Part shown: piece after piece, positions 1 to 11,426 of the stretch
How positions within the stretch are numbered: the first letter of the stretch is position 1
Layout of the letters: every line of letters starts with the position of its first letter
Source of the DNA: Beverwykella pulmonaria
Lineage: Eukaryota; Ascomycota; Dothideomycetes; Pleosporales; Melanommataceae
Length of the DNA stretch: 64,000 bases
NCBI GenBank assembly: GCA_001599595.1
Contig: BCHH01000007.1
Coordinates: 1,581,785-1,645,784 of the forward strand
Direction: 5' to 3'
Position numbers and translations under genes: made by a program
Notes under the pieces: generated by a model
Told to the model about the DNA's origin: nothing
The model's input: the letters and a program-made list of their open reading frames with translations, nothing else
Databases searched by the model: none

Positions 1-511
1 GATGTGGGCATGTTGGAAAGAAATAATGGGTGGGAGGAAGTTCCCGCTGCGAACTTCAGGACGGGAGTGCAATCGACTTGTCCAGTCCCCATAGGCAACA
101 ACAATTTCCTTACTATCGCCAACCTCATGCTTTGCGGTGCTTTGTGTCGTATCTTGAGCCTAGCATACTTTCCCTTCACGGTGAAGACGGCAACCTAATC
201 TGGAAATGTAGTACCTTCGATCTAGATTTGCATGCGTCACAGTTTCTAGGACATTTCCAAGTGCTTTTTAGAAGCAGTGAAAGCGGGGCAGGTGGAAATC
301 ATTTTCGTCACAAATAGGCAAGGCATTGCGTACATTCTAGTCATTGAGGTATGTGAAGGATTCGTTGCGAGGATTGGTAAAGCAGAGGCATAAAGTTACA
401 CTTTCGGGAAGCCGTCGGAGGGCAGCATTATTATAGTCTAATTTCGGTATTTTTATGTTTAGTGTGCTTATATTGATCTTTTAGTATTTATTGTACCAAG
501 TTCATACTGAC
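1..511. other. Intergenic, no gene seen
   Basis: Only short overlapping frames without a recognisable domain are present. The stretch lies 3' of the NLR gene and probably holds its downstream region. Nothing else is supported. Confidence 0.5.
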
Positions 512-3500
512 CTATACAGGCTCTAGTTTTTCTACAGCTCCCTTCTCAACTAGGAACTGCACGATGTCTAGGTTACCATGAGCTGAAGCCGCCTGCAGTG
601 CGTTGCCATAGTATCCACCTTGCGCGTTAACGTCAGCATCCTTCTTGATCAAGAACTGCACAACGTCTAGGTGACCCAAAGTTGAAGCCGCCTGCAGTGC
701 GTTGCCGTAATATCCACCTTGAACGTTAACGTCGGCGTCCTTCTCGACTAGGAACTGCAATATGTCTAAGAAGCCCTTAGTTGAAGCCGCCTGCAGTGCG
801 TTGCCATAGTATCCACCTTGCGCGTTAACGTCGGCACCCTTCTCGACTAGGAACTGCACAATATTTAAGTAGCCCTTAGATGAAGCAGCCTGCAGTGCGT
901 TATCGTAGTATCCACCTTGCGCGTTAACGTCAGCACCCTTCTCGACCAAGAACTGCACGGTGTCTAAGTAACCCCCAGATGAAGCCGCCTGTAGTGCGTT
1001 ATCGTAGTATCCACCTTGAGCGTTAATGTCAGCACCCTTCTCAACTAGAAACTGCACGATGTCTATGTGACCCCAGGTTGAAGCCGCCTGCAGTGCGTTG
1101 CCATAGTATCCACCTTGCGCGTTAAGGTCAGCATCCTTCTTGACCAAGAACTGCACGACGTCTAGGTGACCCCAAGTTGAAGCCGCATGCAGTGCGTTGC
1201 CGTTGTATCCACATTGAACATTGACGTCGGCGTCCTTCTCGACTAGGAACTGCACGATGTCTAAGTAGCCCTCAGATGAAGCCGCCTGTAGTGCGTTCTC
1301 GTAGTATCCACCCTGCGCATTAACTTCGGCACCTTTCTCGACTAGGAACTGCACGATGTCTAAGTAGCCCTTAGATGAAGCCGCCTGNAGTGCGTTANCN
1401 TAGTATCCACCCTGCGCATTAACGTCGGCACCTTTCTCGACTAGGAACTGCACGATGTCTAAGTAGCCCTTAGATGAAGCCGCCTGCAGTGCGTTGCCAT
1501 AGTATCCACCCTGCGCATTAACGTCGGCACCTTTCTCGACTAGGAACTGCACGATGTCTAGGTGACCCCGAACTGAAGCTGCCTGTAGTGCGTTGCCGTT
1601 CTCTCCACCTTGCGCACTGACGTCTGTGGCTGTCTCTGAGACTAGTCGTCTTACGACATTAGCTAGTCCAGCTAGGCTCGCGTAGTATAGTGGGGAAGGA
1701 ATCGTTGACAAGGTTAGTGTAAAGTTTGTTCCTGCCCATGCCTTATCAGGATTATGAATGCAAATCCACGTCAAGAAGGCTACCCCATTCGCGTCCAGTA
1801 ACTTGAGAATTAAAGCGGTCATCTCTGCATCTCTTTCTGCGTTTGCTTTCGCATGAGCCATCCACTGTTGTGCCGAATACTTTGCTAGCGCGAATTCATT
1901 CAGATTTCCCTTGGTCAGAGCATCGGGTCTGTCAAACTGTAGTAAGTACTGGAGGCAGCACTTGGCGATTGACTGATGACAGAGTGCGGATTCCATAGCG
2001 TACAAACAGGCTTTACTTTCGCGAATGCGCTCTGAAACCAGATATTCCTTTACGGAGTAATGTGCCAAAGAAGCCACGGGCCCGTCCAGAACACCATGCC
2101 ACCAGTCGCGTTCTGAGTTGTTTGAAGTTGACACGATTACCAAGCTAGAACATATGCTGAGGACCTCGAAGGGATCTTCAAGGACCTCGTCGCGGTCGAA
2201 GGCTGGACAACGATCTGCATCAATAGCAGCAATCTCCGCAACTTCTGCTAGCAGTAGAGGTCTCGAAGAGAAAGCCAGCCATTGCAAAATACGAATTGCA
2301 TATTGGGTGTCACTTTTTTTTATTGCGCCTAGAATTCGGTCATAGGTCTCGTCTAAATTCGATGGGAGATCCGCAAGAGCCTGTAAAAGCTGCTTTCGGT
2401 TACGACATTCCCCGAGAATGTCCAACTGGCAAGCAACCCACCGGAACCTATTCTTATAAGCTTGGCTATACCGTGTTGATTATGGTAGGGATATATACAT
2501 TCCGTGAGCTCCTTTCATTAACGAGCTCTCTATCCGTTGCCGGATTGTATCATCAGCCTGCCATTTCTGAAGGTTTTCATCATCAGAAAGTCGCTGACGT
2601 ACGTAGGCCTGTATGTCCTGGTCAACAGCCTCAGTCTGAATACATAGAACATTTTTGTATTCTAGAACACATCTGAGCGTAGCTTCGATATCACCCTCTC
2701 TGCGGCTTGTGAGAAGAAGGTGTAAGCCTTGCGGTAGCCAGGTAGACATCTTTTTGACAATTTTCATGAGTTCCTTGCGGTTAACACACTCATCTAAGGC
2801 ATCGATGATGACGTATACGCATGAGAACTCTTCAATCAACTGTTGCAGCACTTTGAGAAGCGCATCTAGAGACGGCTGTCGCTGTTCGTTCACACATGAC
2901 GAAAAGAGTGCATCGAGACCAGGAGATAGCTTGATGCACTGCTGTGACAATTGAGAGATCAACGAACGTACCATCAACTCTGAACCCTGCTTCTGTCGGT
3001 CGTTGAAGTCGAAGTAGAAATAGGCGATGGCCTTCTCCGGATCATCCGCAGCATAGTGGAGTATATTCTCAAGCAAAGTCGAGGTAAGGACAGTTTTCCC
3101 GCATCCTGGGATACCATGTAGCCAGACGAAGGAAGCTTCCGCTTTCCAGTTCTTGTACAGATCGCTCCCGAGCAGCCATAAACCCGTATTAGCCTGGCGC
3201 AGGCTCAGGGCCTTCTGGAAATTGGCAGATGGATCGGGTGCTGACAGCCATTGTCGTATCTTGATAAGCTTGTCTTCTAGTGCATCCGTGAGAGGCTGCA
3301 CCGTAGAAGACGATGCAGCAAAGTAGAAAGTTAGCGTTCCGATATAGCCACGTAGGACTTTCGTAATGTTTTCGATCTTTCCGTCTTTCAAGACACTATC
3401 CAGTGATTTAAGCGTCTTTCTAGTCCACCCGTCGCTCTGTCTCGGCAGCGTTTTCGCTAGTATTAAGTCTATCTCTTGAATTGATCCTTCGCAGCCCTGG

Positions 3501-3739
3501 ATCGCTGGCAGAAGCGCGGCTACAGACTCCTTCCGAAAGAGTCCGCTGTTGATAGCTTCTTTGATTTGTTGAAGGGTGCGGACCAACACAGGTAACTCAG
3601 CTCGCAAATGGCTAAACGACTTTGGAATGTCACCAGTATCTGACTGAAACTCGTTGAGGCGTGTGAGAACCTTTGAGGTAAAGTCCACGAGCTGAATGAT
3701 GCTGGAAATGATGCTAACTACAGCTAGCCCTTCAGCCAT
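512..3739 (-). CDS. NLR-like protein: SesA-like N-terminus, NACHT, ankyrin repeats
   Basis: Predicted intracellular STAND receptor of the fungal NLR type. Two exons: 3739-2499 and 2447-512, joined across a 51-bp GT-AG intron (2498-2448). The join restores a standard post-NACHT segment (GMFRWVACQLD, then NLDETYDRIL) and gives 1058 residues. Residues 1 to about 150 are helical and resemble the SesA-type NACHT N-terminal domain. A NACHT follows, with Walker A GIPGCGKT near residue 212 and Walker B VYVIIDALDE near 308. From about residue 700 there are 10 full ankyrin repeats plus a partial one, nearly identical to each other. Family knowledge: such receptors sense ligands through the repeats and signal cell death through the N-terminus. 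Three N bases (1388, 1398, 1400) leave two to three repeat residues undefined. The ligand cannot be predicted. Confidence 0.88.
514..1620 (-). repeat. Tandem 99-bp ankyrin-coding repeats
   Basis: About 11 units of 33 codons. Each carries a core like NALQAAS..GYLDIVQFLVEKGADVNAQGGYY. Differences concentrate at the same few positions in each unit (the two residues after AAS, K/E/W/L choices, G/D before ADVN, Y/N at the end). High DNA identity between units explains the ambiguous N bases at 1388-1400, where reads probably could not be placed. Copy number should be treated as approximate. Confidence 0.9.
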
Positions 3740-4055
3740 TGCGGAAAATTTGCCAGGCCTATCTCCGTTTGACTAATACTGAGGTGATGGTGGTTGATCT
3801 TCGAGTTGGTGAAGGCTGAGCGAGGTTCTCTTCATGATGAGTATCTGGGTCTATATCGACACGCTCTTCTCACGGCGGAATTCTTAAGATAGCTCGTATC
3901 CTCCACGTTGGAGTCTCAGCTGCTGCCTGGATCCTGCAGTTGCAGCTATGCGGGGCACAGAACTATTGGTAGATTTAGCCGAACGCCGCGCCCAAGTCGT
4001 CTAACCTCAAACACTATCATGTGACTGCACCAGCCTCTGTGACGACAACAGGGTT
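3740..4055. other. Upstream region of the NLR gene
   Basis: No open frame of interest. This is the 5' flank of the minus-strand NLR gene and should contain its promoter. I see no clear element. Confidence 0.4.
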
Positions 4056-4358
4056 TTGCTGAGCCAAAATAATGAGAGTAAAACTTGTCAGTCAATTGGA
4101 TCCATCCTATTCGGGAGAGCAAAGGTGATGAGCTTTGAGGGCATTATAAAGGCACAGAAAGAGCGCGATAGGAAGAAGCACAGTCAAAGGGTAGAACCAC
4201 AGGCAGAGAGAAACACAAAGGGCCTGTGCATATGGCACAGGAAAGAGACAGCCCGAAAAACCAACGAACTGAAGCATGCTGAACGAGAGTTTGGGGCACC
4301 CAAATTAGAAGGATTTTGCTCTAATTGCGATTTGGGTGACTTACGAGGGCCAATGTGA
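4056..4358 (+). pseudogene. Fot1/pogo-type transposase C-terminal relic
   Basis: A 100-codon frame whose middle and end look like the basic C-terminal tail of Fot1/pogo-family transposases: a KVMSFEGIIKAQKERD-like segment, then Lys/Arg-rich sequence, then a KHAEREFGAPKLEGFCSNC-like ending. No catalytic domain lies upstream in the same frame, so this is a fragment. The family call rests on remembered tail composition and is moderate. The alternative is a small unrelated basic protein. Confidence 0.45.
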
Positions 4359-5560
4359 CATTAGGTTTCATAGATAGACATTGGTCTAAGTTGAGTAAAT
4401 AATAATAATAATAATAGAACTTAAGTTCTTAATCATTCATGTCACCATATTGTCGGGATGGGAAGAAAATCAGAAGCTGAGACGCGAAAGGGGTTGAATT
4501 TTCTATTTGAATCTAGCACACGGTTCCATCCTTATTTGCATTGTGCTACAAGAACGCCTCGAGATTTGTTCCATAATCACTGTGATTTCCGTAATACTTA
4601 ACATACATAGCAACTCTACCCTTGTTTGACCAAGCGAGAAATCGCATTGAGCGGCAACCTGGTTGTGGCGTTGCACAATGGTGCCTGACAAGCCAAAATG
4701 AGCCTGATTATGTGAATTGTGTCTACAGGGTTCTACTAAAACCCCCTACGTAGAGTAGTAGCCTTACAGCGACCTACCAAATCTTGCACTCCAACTAGTA
4801 TAAGCAATTTTATTTCAAAATTAACCTGTAACATCAACGTTAATGGATTCTAAGTGTTTTAGTACACAATACGTGCAAATGATAAGACTTAGTGGTGGGG
4901 CGAGGAGGCTCTCGCTTCGTAGGGAGTTAGTTTACTGTTGTTATAACTTTCCCTTTGTCTCAAGAGAGTGGTCCATCCTTATCAACGAGGCTGAGAATCC
5001 AGGTACAGCTTGCTACCACAAGCAGGAAGGGCGGTTGACCCGCTCCGGCCACAACCTTGTAGCCATGGGTCCTGGTTTGGTTCCCCTGGTGGCCCTGTTC
5101 CGGGCGCCAGATTTCTTTCTGTAATTAGATCCGATCTAATTAACCCTGACGAGAGACCGTGCCCAAAACCTCTTGGCTCCTTCTGCCCTGCGTGCTCTCA
5201 TCTACCATCGGTGGCACACTTCAACCCCATTCTTCATTCCCTGCCCAAGTTTTAACGTCCCTCGCACAAGTTCATGGCCAGAGCGGGTCGGTCGTCCTCT
5301 CTAATAGCGTGATCGTTGCGTTGGTGAGGTCGAGTGGTAAAACTTTCAGCACGTGGTTCTAAAAATTATAAGATGCTCGTAGCTTCGCTATGGCACATTA
5401 GGAAGTTATATTGTCACCTTAGTCCCCAACCCCGTCTATGAAATATGGGCAAAAAGGAAAAAAGAAAGGAAAATCATCTCTACACAAACGTCCTCTCTTG
5501 GTTGAATCACTACCCTATTCTTGCTCTACCAACGCCAGGACTATCTGCGTAGAATACCAC
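4359..5560. other. Intergenic with an AAT microsatellite
   Basis: An (AAT)n run lies at about 4397-4416. The rest has short frames only, none recognisable. It sits between the transposase fragment and the 3' end of the HET gene. Confidence 0.5.
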
Positions 5561-7486
5561 TCAACCGAGGCGAACTTCAACTTCTTCTTTAACCTGTCTA
5601 TCCCAAGCACTCCTAACAATATGCCCTAAGCCTCTTCTATATGCGATACCTTCCACCCACTCAATCCACAGAACATTCACAAATCTCAACGTTCCCTGCT
5701 CATCCATATGTTTCCTCGCATACGCCATGTCGAAGACGTGAGAACCGCCGCTTTCGGAGCCCTCAGAAATGGCAATGAACTCCAGAGACTCTCGTCCGTC
5801 GTGATTCCTAGACTTCAGCCCCAAGTTCATGTCGTGTGAACGAAAATGCCCCACCCAGCTGCCTTTCCCATCGTAGATGTTTGCGATCGCAATGTCGTCC
5901 GCAGAATATTTTTGCGGGTTCTTCCTGCAGTAGAACTGGATGTCAAGATAGGAACGGGTGGTTTTGAAGGACAACAGCGAACTAGTGGGAGACTTGCTAG
6001 ATGAAGTGGTGGACACATATATCTTGGCGCCATGATCCACCACGGGAACTGGATAGTTGAAAAAGGATCGAAGATCGGACGAATGCTGGAATGCTCTGGT
6101 GTGTTTCCGCCATCCATCTGGCACTGTTGCATTTGGGTCTCCTTCAATATCCCGCCACTGAAGTCCCAGGTTTTGGATTTGACGACGGTTTTCTGGTGGC
6201 CCAAGGAACCATGTCACTGTCGGCTGAAGGGAGGTACAATTTAAGGGCGTATACCTTGTTCTGCCATTACCTCTCTTCCAGTAACCTGAATTTTGGACGT
6301 AGTTACACGCCGCTTTCCAGAGGATAGTATCAACTGGGATAGGGTCAAATGTCCAGCCCATCCATGACCAAGACGGTAGAGTGTGTCCTTGGGTTCCCGT
6401 GTCCTTTCGGACAATTTTCGCGCTTGGTCGCCAGAGCAACGCCGCATCAATGAACAATTCTGGAAGTCCATAGATAAAACCGCCTAGAAAGCTACTCGAT
6501 AACACATTTGTTACACCAAGAAAAGCAGGAACTGTGTCCGATTCGTAGGTAAGGCGTCTGCAACTATAGTCTGCCACAATGTCGGAATATTCATTCATAT
6601 CTGGCCATGAAGTATGTTGCAGCCCCGTAGTTGTACCCATGAACCGATTGAAACATCTTTTCCCGGCCACAAGAGTGCTAGAATGCTTCCGGTCGGGTTC
6701 CTCCCAGACGTCACAATGACATTCCCACGCTAAGCGTCCTTCTAGAAAGAAGATTGCACGCCGAGAGAACAACAGTTCTTGCAAAGTCCACGCGCGTGTG
6801 GCCCATTTCGATGCATTTAGCAGCTCCTCGCGCGTCTGTCGTCGTTCTAACTTGAGGGGCAAGATCCTTCGTCTTTTTCGGCATTCTAGGGGATCTAATG
6901 CGTCTCCAACACCTGCCACAACGGTCAGATAGGCATTTGCATATATAGACGCCATGTTGTTGATTTGGTGGTATTTCGTCATTTCGTCATCTTGCACGAT
7001 ACAGAATCGGTCAACCCACAAGTACCGAATCTTCAGACCAGCTGCGAGTTTCATTGCCTCGCGAACCGCCAGTGGTATATTTTTATCTTGTTTGGTGAAA
7101 GACCCCGGTTTTTGGAGATCTTCGAGTGTTTCTTTCGACAGCATGATATACGAGCCTCGATGCTCAGGAGCCTCCCAAACATAACTTAATGCCATGTACT
7201 GATTTGAAGGCGCAGCTCGACCGATGCAACAAGCGTATACGTCAATCAACCAAAAGGGGACACGGAGAGGATCAATGGCCCGGGGTCGGAAATCCAGAGG
7301 ATTTTCTTCCTGCTTGCAGGTAGACTTGCAGTGATCTCCATGTTCTTTATTGCACCTCTTCAGCCAGGCTATAATTGTTTCGGATACGGAATCCCGACTG
7401 GCCGTACGTTTGTACTGGATAATATCCGCTTGGGTATGTCTAGAGTAGGCATGCCGCTTTTGGTCACGGTCCCACGTCCCAGGCAT
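5561..7486 (-). CDS. HET-domain protein (heterokaryon incompatibility family)
   Basis: Cytoplasmic protein of the family that triggers incompatibility cell death in ascomycetes. From the only in-frame ATG near the start (7486) it is 641 residues. The frame stays open upstream to about 7774 without an ATG, so an upstream exon is possible. HET motifs in order: YMALSYVWEAPE (about 7165-7200), LRYLWVD-type LKIRYLWVDRFCIVQDD (about 6985-7035), ASIYANAYLTVVAG (about 6915-6955) and ATRAWTLQELLFSRR (about 6750-6790). The C-terminus (VLWIEWVEGIAYRRGLGHI) is typical of long HET proteins of the TOL/HET-6 type. No repeat or NACHT domain is attached. What it recognises cannot be inferred. Confidence 0.85.
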   Translation of the reverse strand: MPGTWDRDQKRHAYSRHTQADIIQYKRTASRDSVSETIIAWLKRCNKEHGDHCKSTCKQEENPLDFRPRAIDPLRVPFWLIDVYACCIGRAAPSNQYMALSYVWEAPEHRGSYIMLSKETLEDLQKPGSFTKQDKNIPLAVREAMKLAAGLKIRYLWVDRFCIVQDDEMTKYHQINNMASIYANAYLTVVAGVGDALDPLECRKRRRILPLKLERRQTREELLNASKWATRAWTLQELLFSRRAIFFLEGRLAWECHCDVWEEPDRKHSSTLVAGKRCFNRFMGTTTGLQHTSWPDMNEYSDIVADYSCRRLTYESDTVPAFLGVTNVLSSSFLGGFIYGLPELFIDAALLWRPSAKIVRKDTGTQGHTLPSWSWMGWTFDPIPVDTILWKAACNYVQNSGYWKRGNGRTRYTPLNCTSLQPTVTWFLGPPENRRQIQNLGLQWRDIEGDPNATVPDGWRKHTRAFQHSSDLRSFFNYPVPVVDHGAKIYVSTTSSSKSPTSSLLSFKTTRSYLDIQFYCRKNPQKYSADDIAIANIYDGKGSWVGHFRSHDMNLGLKSRNHDGRESLEFIAISEGSESGGSHVFDMAYARKHMDEQGTLRFVNVLWIEWVEGIAYRRGLGHIVRSAWDRQVKEEVEVRLG

Positions 7487-7869
7487 GTCTCTTTGTTTCC
7501 TCCGACTGAAGCTGATAAGTTTCAGCGACCCGTTCTCGTCAATAGTGCGGTTGCCACTGGTGCAGATGAGATTAGGGCGCAGAGATATCGGATAGGGACT
7601 GATGGTTCTTATTGATCGCGGGAAGGTATAGGGCTGTCGTTTCGATTTGGAAATCTCAGCTCGGGCGGGGTGTAGCGGATTACAATACTTAGCACACAGT
7701 GTGGCGCAGGAGGCTGTGCTGCTGTGCTGCTGTGGTCTTTTTTTTTCTTTTTTTTTCTTTCTTTTATATTCCAATTATCTATACCGCCGTAAGGCTACAG
7801 AGAAGCCCTTCTTAACGCCAGAGCGAATGCACAGTCGCCTAATGTGGGCATGGGAGCATGTTGACTAGA

Positions 7870-8535
7870 GCGACGAGCAGTGGGATAACTGTGGCTGGGG
7901 AGATATGATTATGGTTCTAAGCCATGGCGAGGTATACGTTACAAGGCTGGCTAAGAGAAGTACCTGCCTGAGTGCTGCGTCCCTAAGTTTATGCAGTTCT
8001 CATGTGGCATGGTGTGGGCCATTATATCTAGTATTTGGAAGGGCCTCTCATCCCTTTTGAGGAGTGGCTCACTGCCGAAGGGACGATCGTCTCAGACGTC
8101 TACATACCGCCAGATCCTGCCATATATACAAGCTTTTCATAACGGGCATAGGCAGCTAGAAGACAAGGCGCTCATCTACATGAAGGACAATGCCTCTATC
8201 CACACATCAAAGGCGACCACCTCAGCTATCCAGGCTCTGGGCATTAATCAGGCCTGGTGGCCATCGAACTCACCTGACTTGAACTCTATTGAAAACGTGT
8301 GGAGATTGCTTAAATATCGAGTATCGAAGCGTTTCCTATATACGGAGGCCGAATTGAGGCAATATACGATGGAGGAGTGGGAGAGAATTGACGTTGATAA
8401 TTACACAAAGTATATCAGGTCCATGAGAGAGCGGTGCTGGGTAGTAATAATGGCGGGTGGTGGGCACACGAAATGGTAATGAAATGCGTATGTGATAGTA
8501 TTTTACATAAAAATAGGAATAGTTCAAACACAGGA
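7870..8535 (+). mobile_element. Tc1/mariner-like transposon relic
   Basis: The frame 7991-8479 encodes the end of a DDE_3 (Tc1/mariner) transposase. YMKDNASIHTS carries the second catalytic Asp and WPSNSPDLNSIENVW carries the third acidic residue. The same frame extends upstream (KPWRGIRYKAG, then EKYLPECCVPKF) but is broken by TAA at 7952-7954 and another stop near 7892. The first third of the transposase is missing. The element ends close to 8535, where sequence on the other strand abruptly stops matching the HET gene it interrupts. No intact terminal repeat pair was found. Inactive. Confidence 0.75.
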
Positions 8536-8536
8536 G

Positions 8537-9598
8537 TTGTCTCGGGAGGTCTTTCATCCACAGACCAGCCTTATAATCAGATGGCTTCCATCGGACGGTT
8601 TTGGCAAAGTTCTCCGCCGTCGATGAAAATGCAAGCAGCTTTTTGCTTGGTTCATCAATCTGGCAAATGGAGTACTCTCTAACTGAATGAAGCCAACCCC
8701 AGATGTCAAACTCGACATCATCATGTCGATACGGTCGCTCTCGCGTTGTAAAAGGGGAAGCATCAAAGCAGGAGGGGTCAATGCTATCGCATGATTGCAC
8801 ATCAATGTCACCATCCGAATGCCTTGCCTGCCGACATTTCTACTTTACAATCCCACCTTCAAACCGTAGGTTGCAGAGAGCATGTTTTTGTTCTTGATAC
8901 GGCCAAGCTCGCACATCGATTGGCTCTTTCTTTTCAGTGGGTGGTTCAACTAAGCAAATCCGGTATCTCTCTGTAATGCCATCGTGCGCAAGTACAATGG
9001 GAAGCTCGTACTCAAGATCTTGATTCTTGTAGACCTGGAGGAAACCATCGTCGCTATGCGTAGCAGTCGCGGCAGAGATAACGAAGGCTGCCTTGGCGTA
9101 ATAGCCGGGTGTTCTATGCACCACCTCTGTCTCGATAATATACTTATCCTGGTCTTGTTCAAAACAGTAGGCATCTATCCAAAGGTAGCGTAGGCTATGC
9201 TCTCGTGTCTCTTCCACAGCGTCACGGACCGTCTTCGGCAGTCCACTTAAAGGAAATCCCACTAGACGTTCTGGTAGATTCTTTGAAGTGGTCCGTGAAT
9301 TGGTCAACGCGTCCGGATGCTTACCCCAGCAATAGCTTAGGATAACATAAACCAAATCTACATCTGGCAATTTGGTCGTTTCTACTATTCGTATTGTCTC
9401 GGGGTCATCCAAGCCGACATCTAACAAATACCTGGGTAGCTCCGAGTTGCGAAGACGCTCTCTGAACTTCCTGCAGAGGCGATGGCTTGATAGGCACTCC
9501 TGCCTCCACCGCCTCCGTTCCTCCTTGCTTTTTTCCGATGTGGGATCTCGATTTCGCGGACGAGTTTTGATGTGGTAGCGGACGACAGAAGTTGGCAT
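8537..9598 (-). pseudogene. HET-domain gene interrupted by a Tc1/mariner relic
   Basis: Starts at ATG 9598. The first frame (9598-8840, 252 codons) holds the HET core: VILSYCWGKHPD, LPKTVRDAVE, LRYLWIDAYCFEQDQ and a YYAKAAFVISAATAT stretch. It then runs into a stop at 8840. A second frame on the same strand (about 8818-8537) continues HET-type C-terminal sequence ending DYKAGLWMKDLPRQLL, where the next expected residues are replaced by transposon sequence. Whether a short intron joins the two frames is unclear; a candidate at about 8856-8836 would be only 21 bp. No downstream remainder was found beyond the transposon. It is probably non-functional, or makes a truncated HET protein. Confidence 0.7.
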
Positions 9599-10012
9599 AA
9601 TAAGCTAGGGAATACCAAGACTAAAGCCTCCGCTCTAGCAAGCAGATTGAGCGTCACTGGTGGAAAGCCACAGTTGCAAGCATATACAAAGGTGGAAAGG
9701 CGTTGCATATCTTGGTGATACAGCTGCCGAAGGCAGACTGTATCACGCCACTGTTCTAGGCTGAGCTGGGATACGTGGCGTGCAGCTAGACGATCTGCCT
9801 CACTTCTGCCTCGGTAATAGTTGCCGCTTATGGTAGGGTAGAGAATGGCTAGCTATATATAGGGTTGGGGTTGGTAGGGAATGTGGCAGCCCGCCTCTAC
9901 CTGCCAACTCATTAAGCTGAATGTCAGTTTCTACGTCGATAGTGTGGTTTTTAAGTTTCAGGATATCTTAGTATTCTGGCTTCTATTTACAATTGTTAAA
10001 TAGCTATGCACT
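9599..10012. other. Intergenic, no gene seen
   Basis: Lies between the start of the broken HET gene and the four-helix membrane protein gene, so it should hold both promoters. No specific motif recognised. Confidence 0.4.
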
Positions 10013-10853
10013 ATGGTTATCAGCTTGTCTAGAGTTATGTTGTGGTCATTAGCCTGGCCGTACTACTGGACATTGTGTCAATATACCATTTTCCCAATTC
10101 AGAAGATGGTGATGGCCCAGCATAATGTGGATGAGTGCCGAAAGGCGAGCAATATCTTCTTCCATGGAAAGCTAAACGAAGCCAAACTTGTCACTGTTGC
10201 TGTAATAGCTCTACTCCCTATAATATTCTCTTGAATGCTGACTTGGACAGAGCACGTTATCTGCAGCTGCTAGCTTTGGCGCATTTTCGTGGACAGGAAT
10301 TGAAAATTCTCCTTGGGTTGTTTTCGCACTCTGGTATCTCAGCCTCGTCCTCGCAATCCTCAGTCTGATTACTGCTGGACACCAATCTGCCTTGATACAG
10401 ACGGTTATACAGTATGAGGAGGAGTTATACACAACCCTGCATATGACAGCCATTCTCAGATTAGTCGCTGTTGAGAACGCCATCCCGGGCAAAGCTCAGC
10501 AAGTCAAAAAGACGAGTTCGCACACATCTGCGGCTACCACACTCAGAGCTAAGGTAGATTTACAACCAAGCCTTATGATGATGTATGTGTGGCAAAGTTC
10601 AGTCATGCAAATGGCGTGGTCTGTTGTGTTATTCGTTCTTGGACTTTGTCTGCACGTCACATCACCACTACGTAATGATACTCCGGGCATGCATGATCGG
10701 AGAACGGCAATATTTGTTCTCGTTACAGGAGGAATCGCTTCCCTGAATTTTGGCGGATGTAATATGTGCTTGTATCGCATTGGAATGTTCAACAGATTCT
10801 TTGAAAATTTATTGGAAAGTGGATCTTCGACGAATTGTGACCGAAGTAACTAA
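10013..10853 (+). CDS. Fungal four-TM membrane protein, uncharacterised family
   Basis: Two exons, 10013-10201 and 10251-10853, separated by a 49-bp intron with GTAATA donor, GCTGAC branch site and CAG acceptor. The joined frame is 263 residues. Conserved-looking features: NIFFHGKLNEAKLVTVA before the first hydrophobic segment, then WVVFALWYLSLVLAILSLITA, then MQMAWSVVLFVLGLCLHV, then FVLVTGGIASLNFGGCN. Proteins of this layout are common, unannotated, in Pezizomycotina and often lie near NLR/HET genes; that association is from memory. Most of exon 1 (from 10016) is duplicated in inverted orientation at 12292-12448. Function unknown. Confidence 0.65.
10016..10172 (+). repeat. 157-bp inverted repeat, left copy
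   Basis: Matches the reverse complement of 12292-12448 over 157 bp with about two mismatches seen by eye (a C/T in the ninth codon region and a C/T giving Cys versus Arg). It covers most of exon 1 of the membrane protein gene. Confidence 0.9.
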
Positions 10854-11426
10854 GCTGGAGCAGATAATATGATCAACTAGGCAAGATGACTATCAACCTA
10901 GTCGTGATTGATAAAAAAGAGTTGTAGCTGTTATGTATGATTGTTCGGATTGTTACCAATCTTCCTGCCTGCCAAAGGTTATACAGACACGGATGAGTCG
11001 CTGCTTCGGCTTATGTAGACGAACCTTCATTTCTCAGGCTATAAAAGTACCAAATACCATCAAGCCGTCTATGATTGCTTTGCAGCTCTTCATTAAGTTC
11101 TAAGCTCCATCCTCTCAATTTCGCTGGAGCTAGTGGTCGTACCAAGATAATTGGGTCTGCAAGGAATCAATCATTTAATAGTGATGACGATAGTGGTGAT
11201 GGTGTTTCAAATTTTGGTAGAGGTTTGTCGGTAAATCAGTCGCTGAATAACGTCGGCGAACAAGAGAGCGAAGAAGGCGGACAACGGTGGTACCTAAGGA
11301 GCACTTGTATTTCGATACCGTTCCTTGATTAAGAACTTCAAGCACACACAGATTACTGCACAACAATAATGCGGAATAGCTTCAGACACGCTTGAAATAT
11401 CGTCTACAATTGCAGAGATATTGCCA

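Noticed and set aside
5561..7774. HET protein starting at 7774
   Set aside because: That start codon is TTG in a poly-A/T-rich stretch. The first ATG in frame is 7486.
8836..8856. 21-bp intron joining the two HET frames
   Set aside because: It restores the frame but is far shorter than any other intron in the window, so a frame break is as likely.
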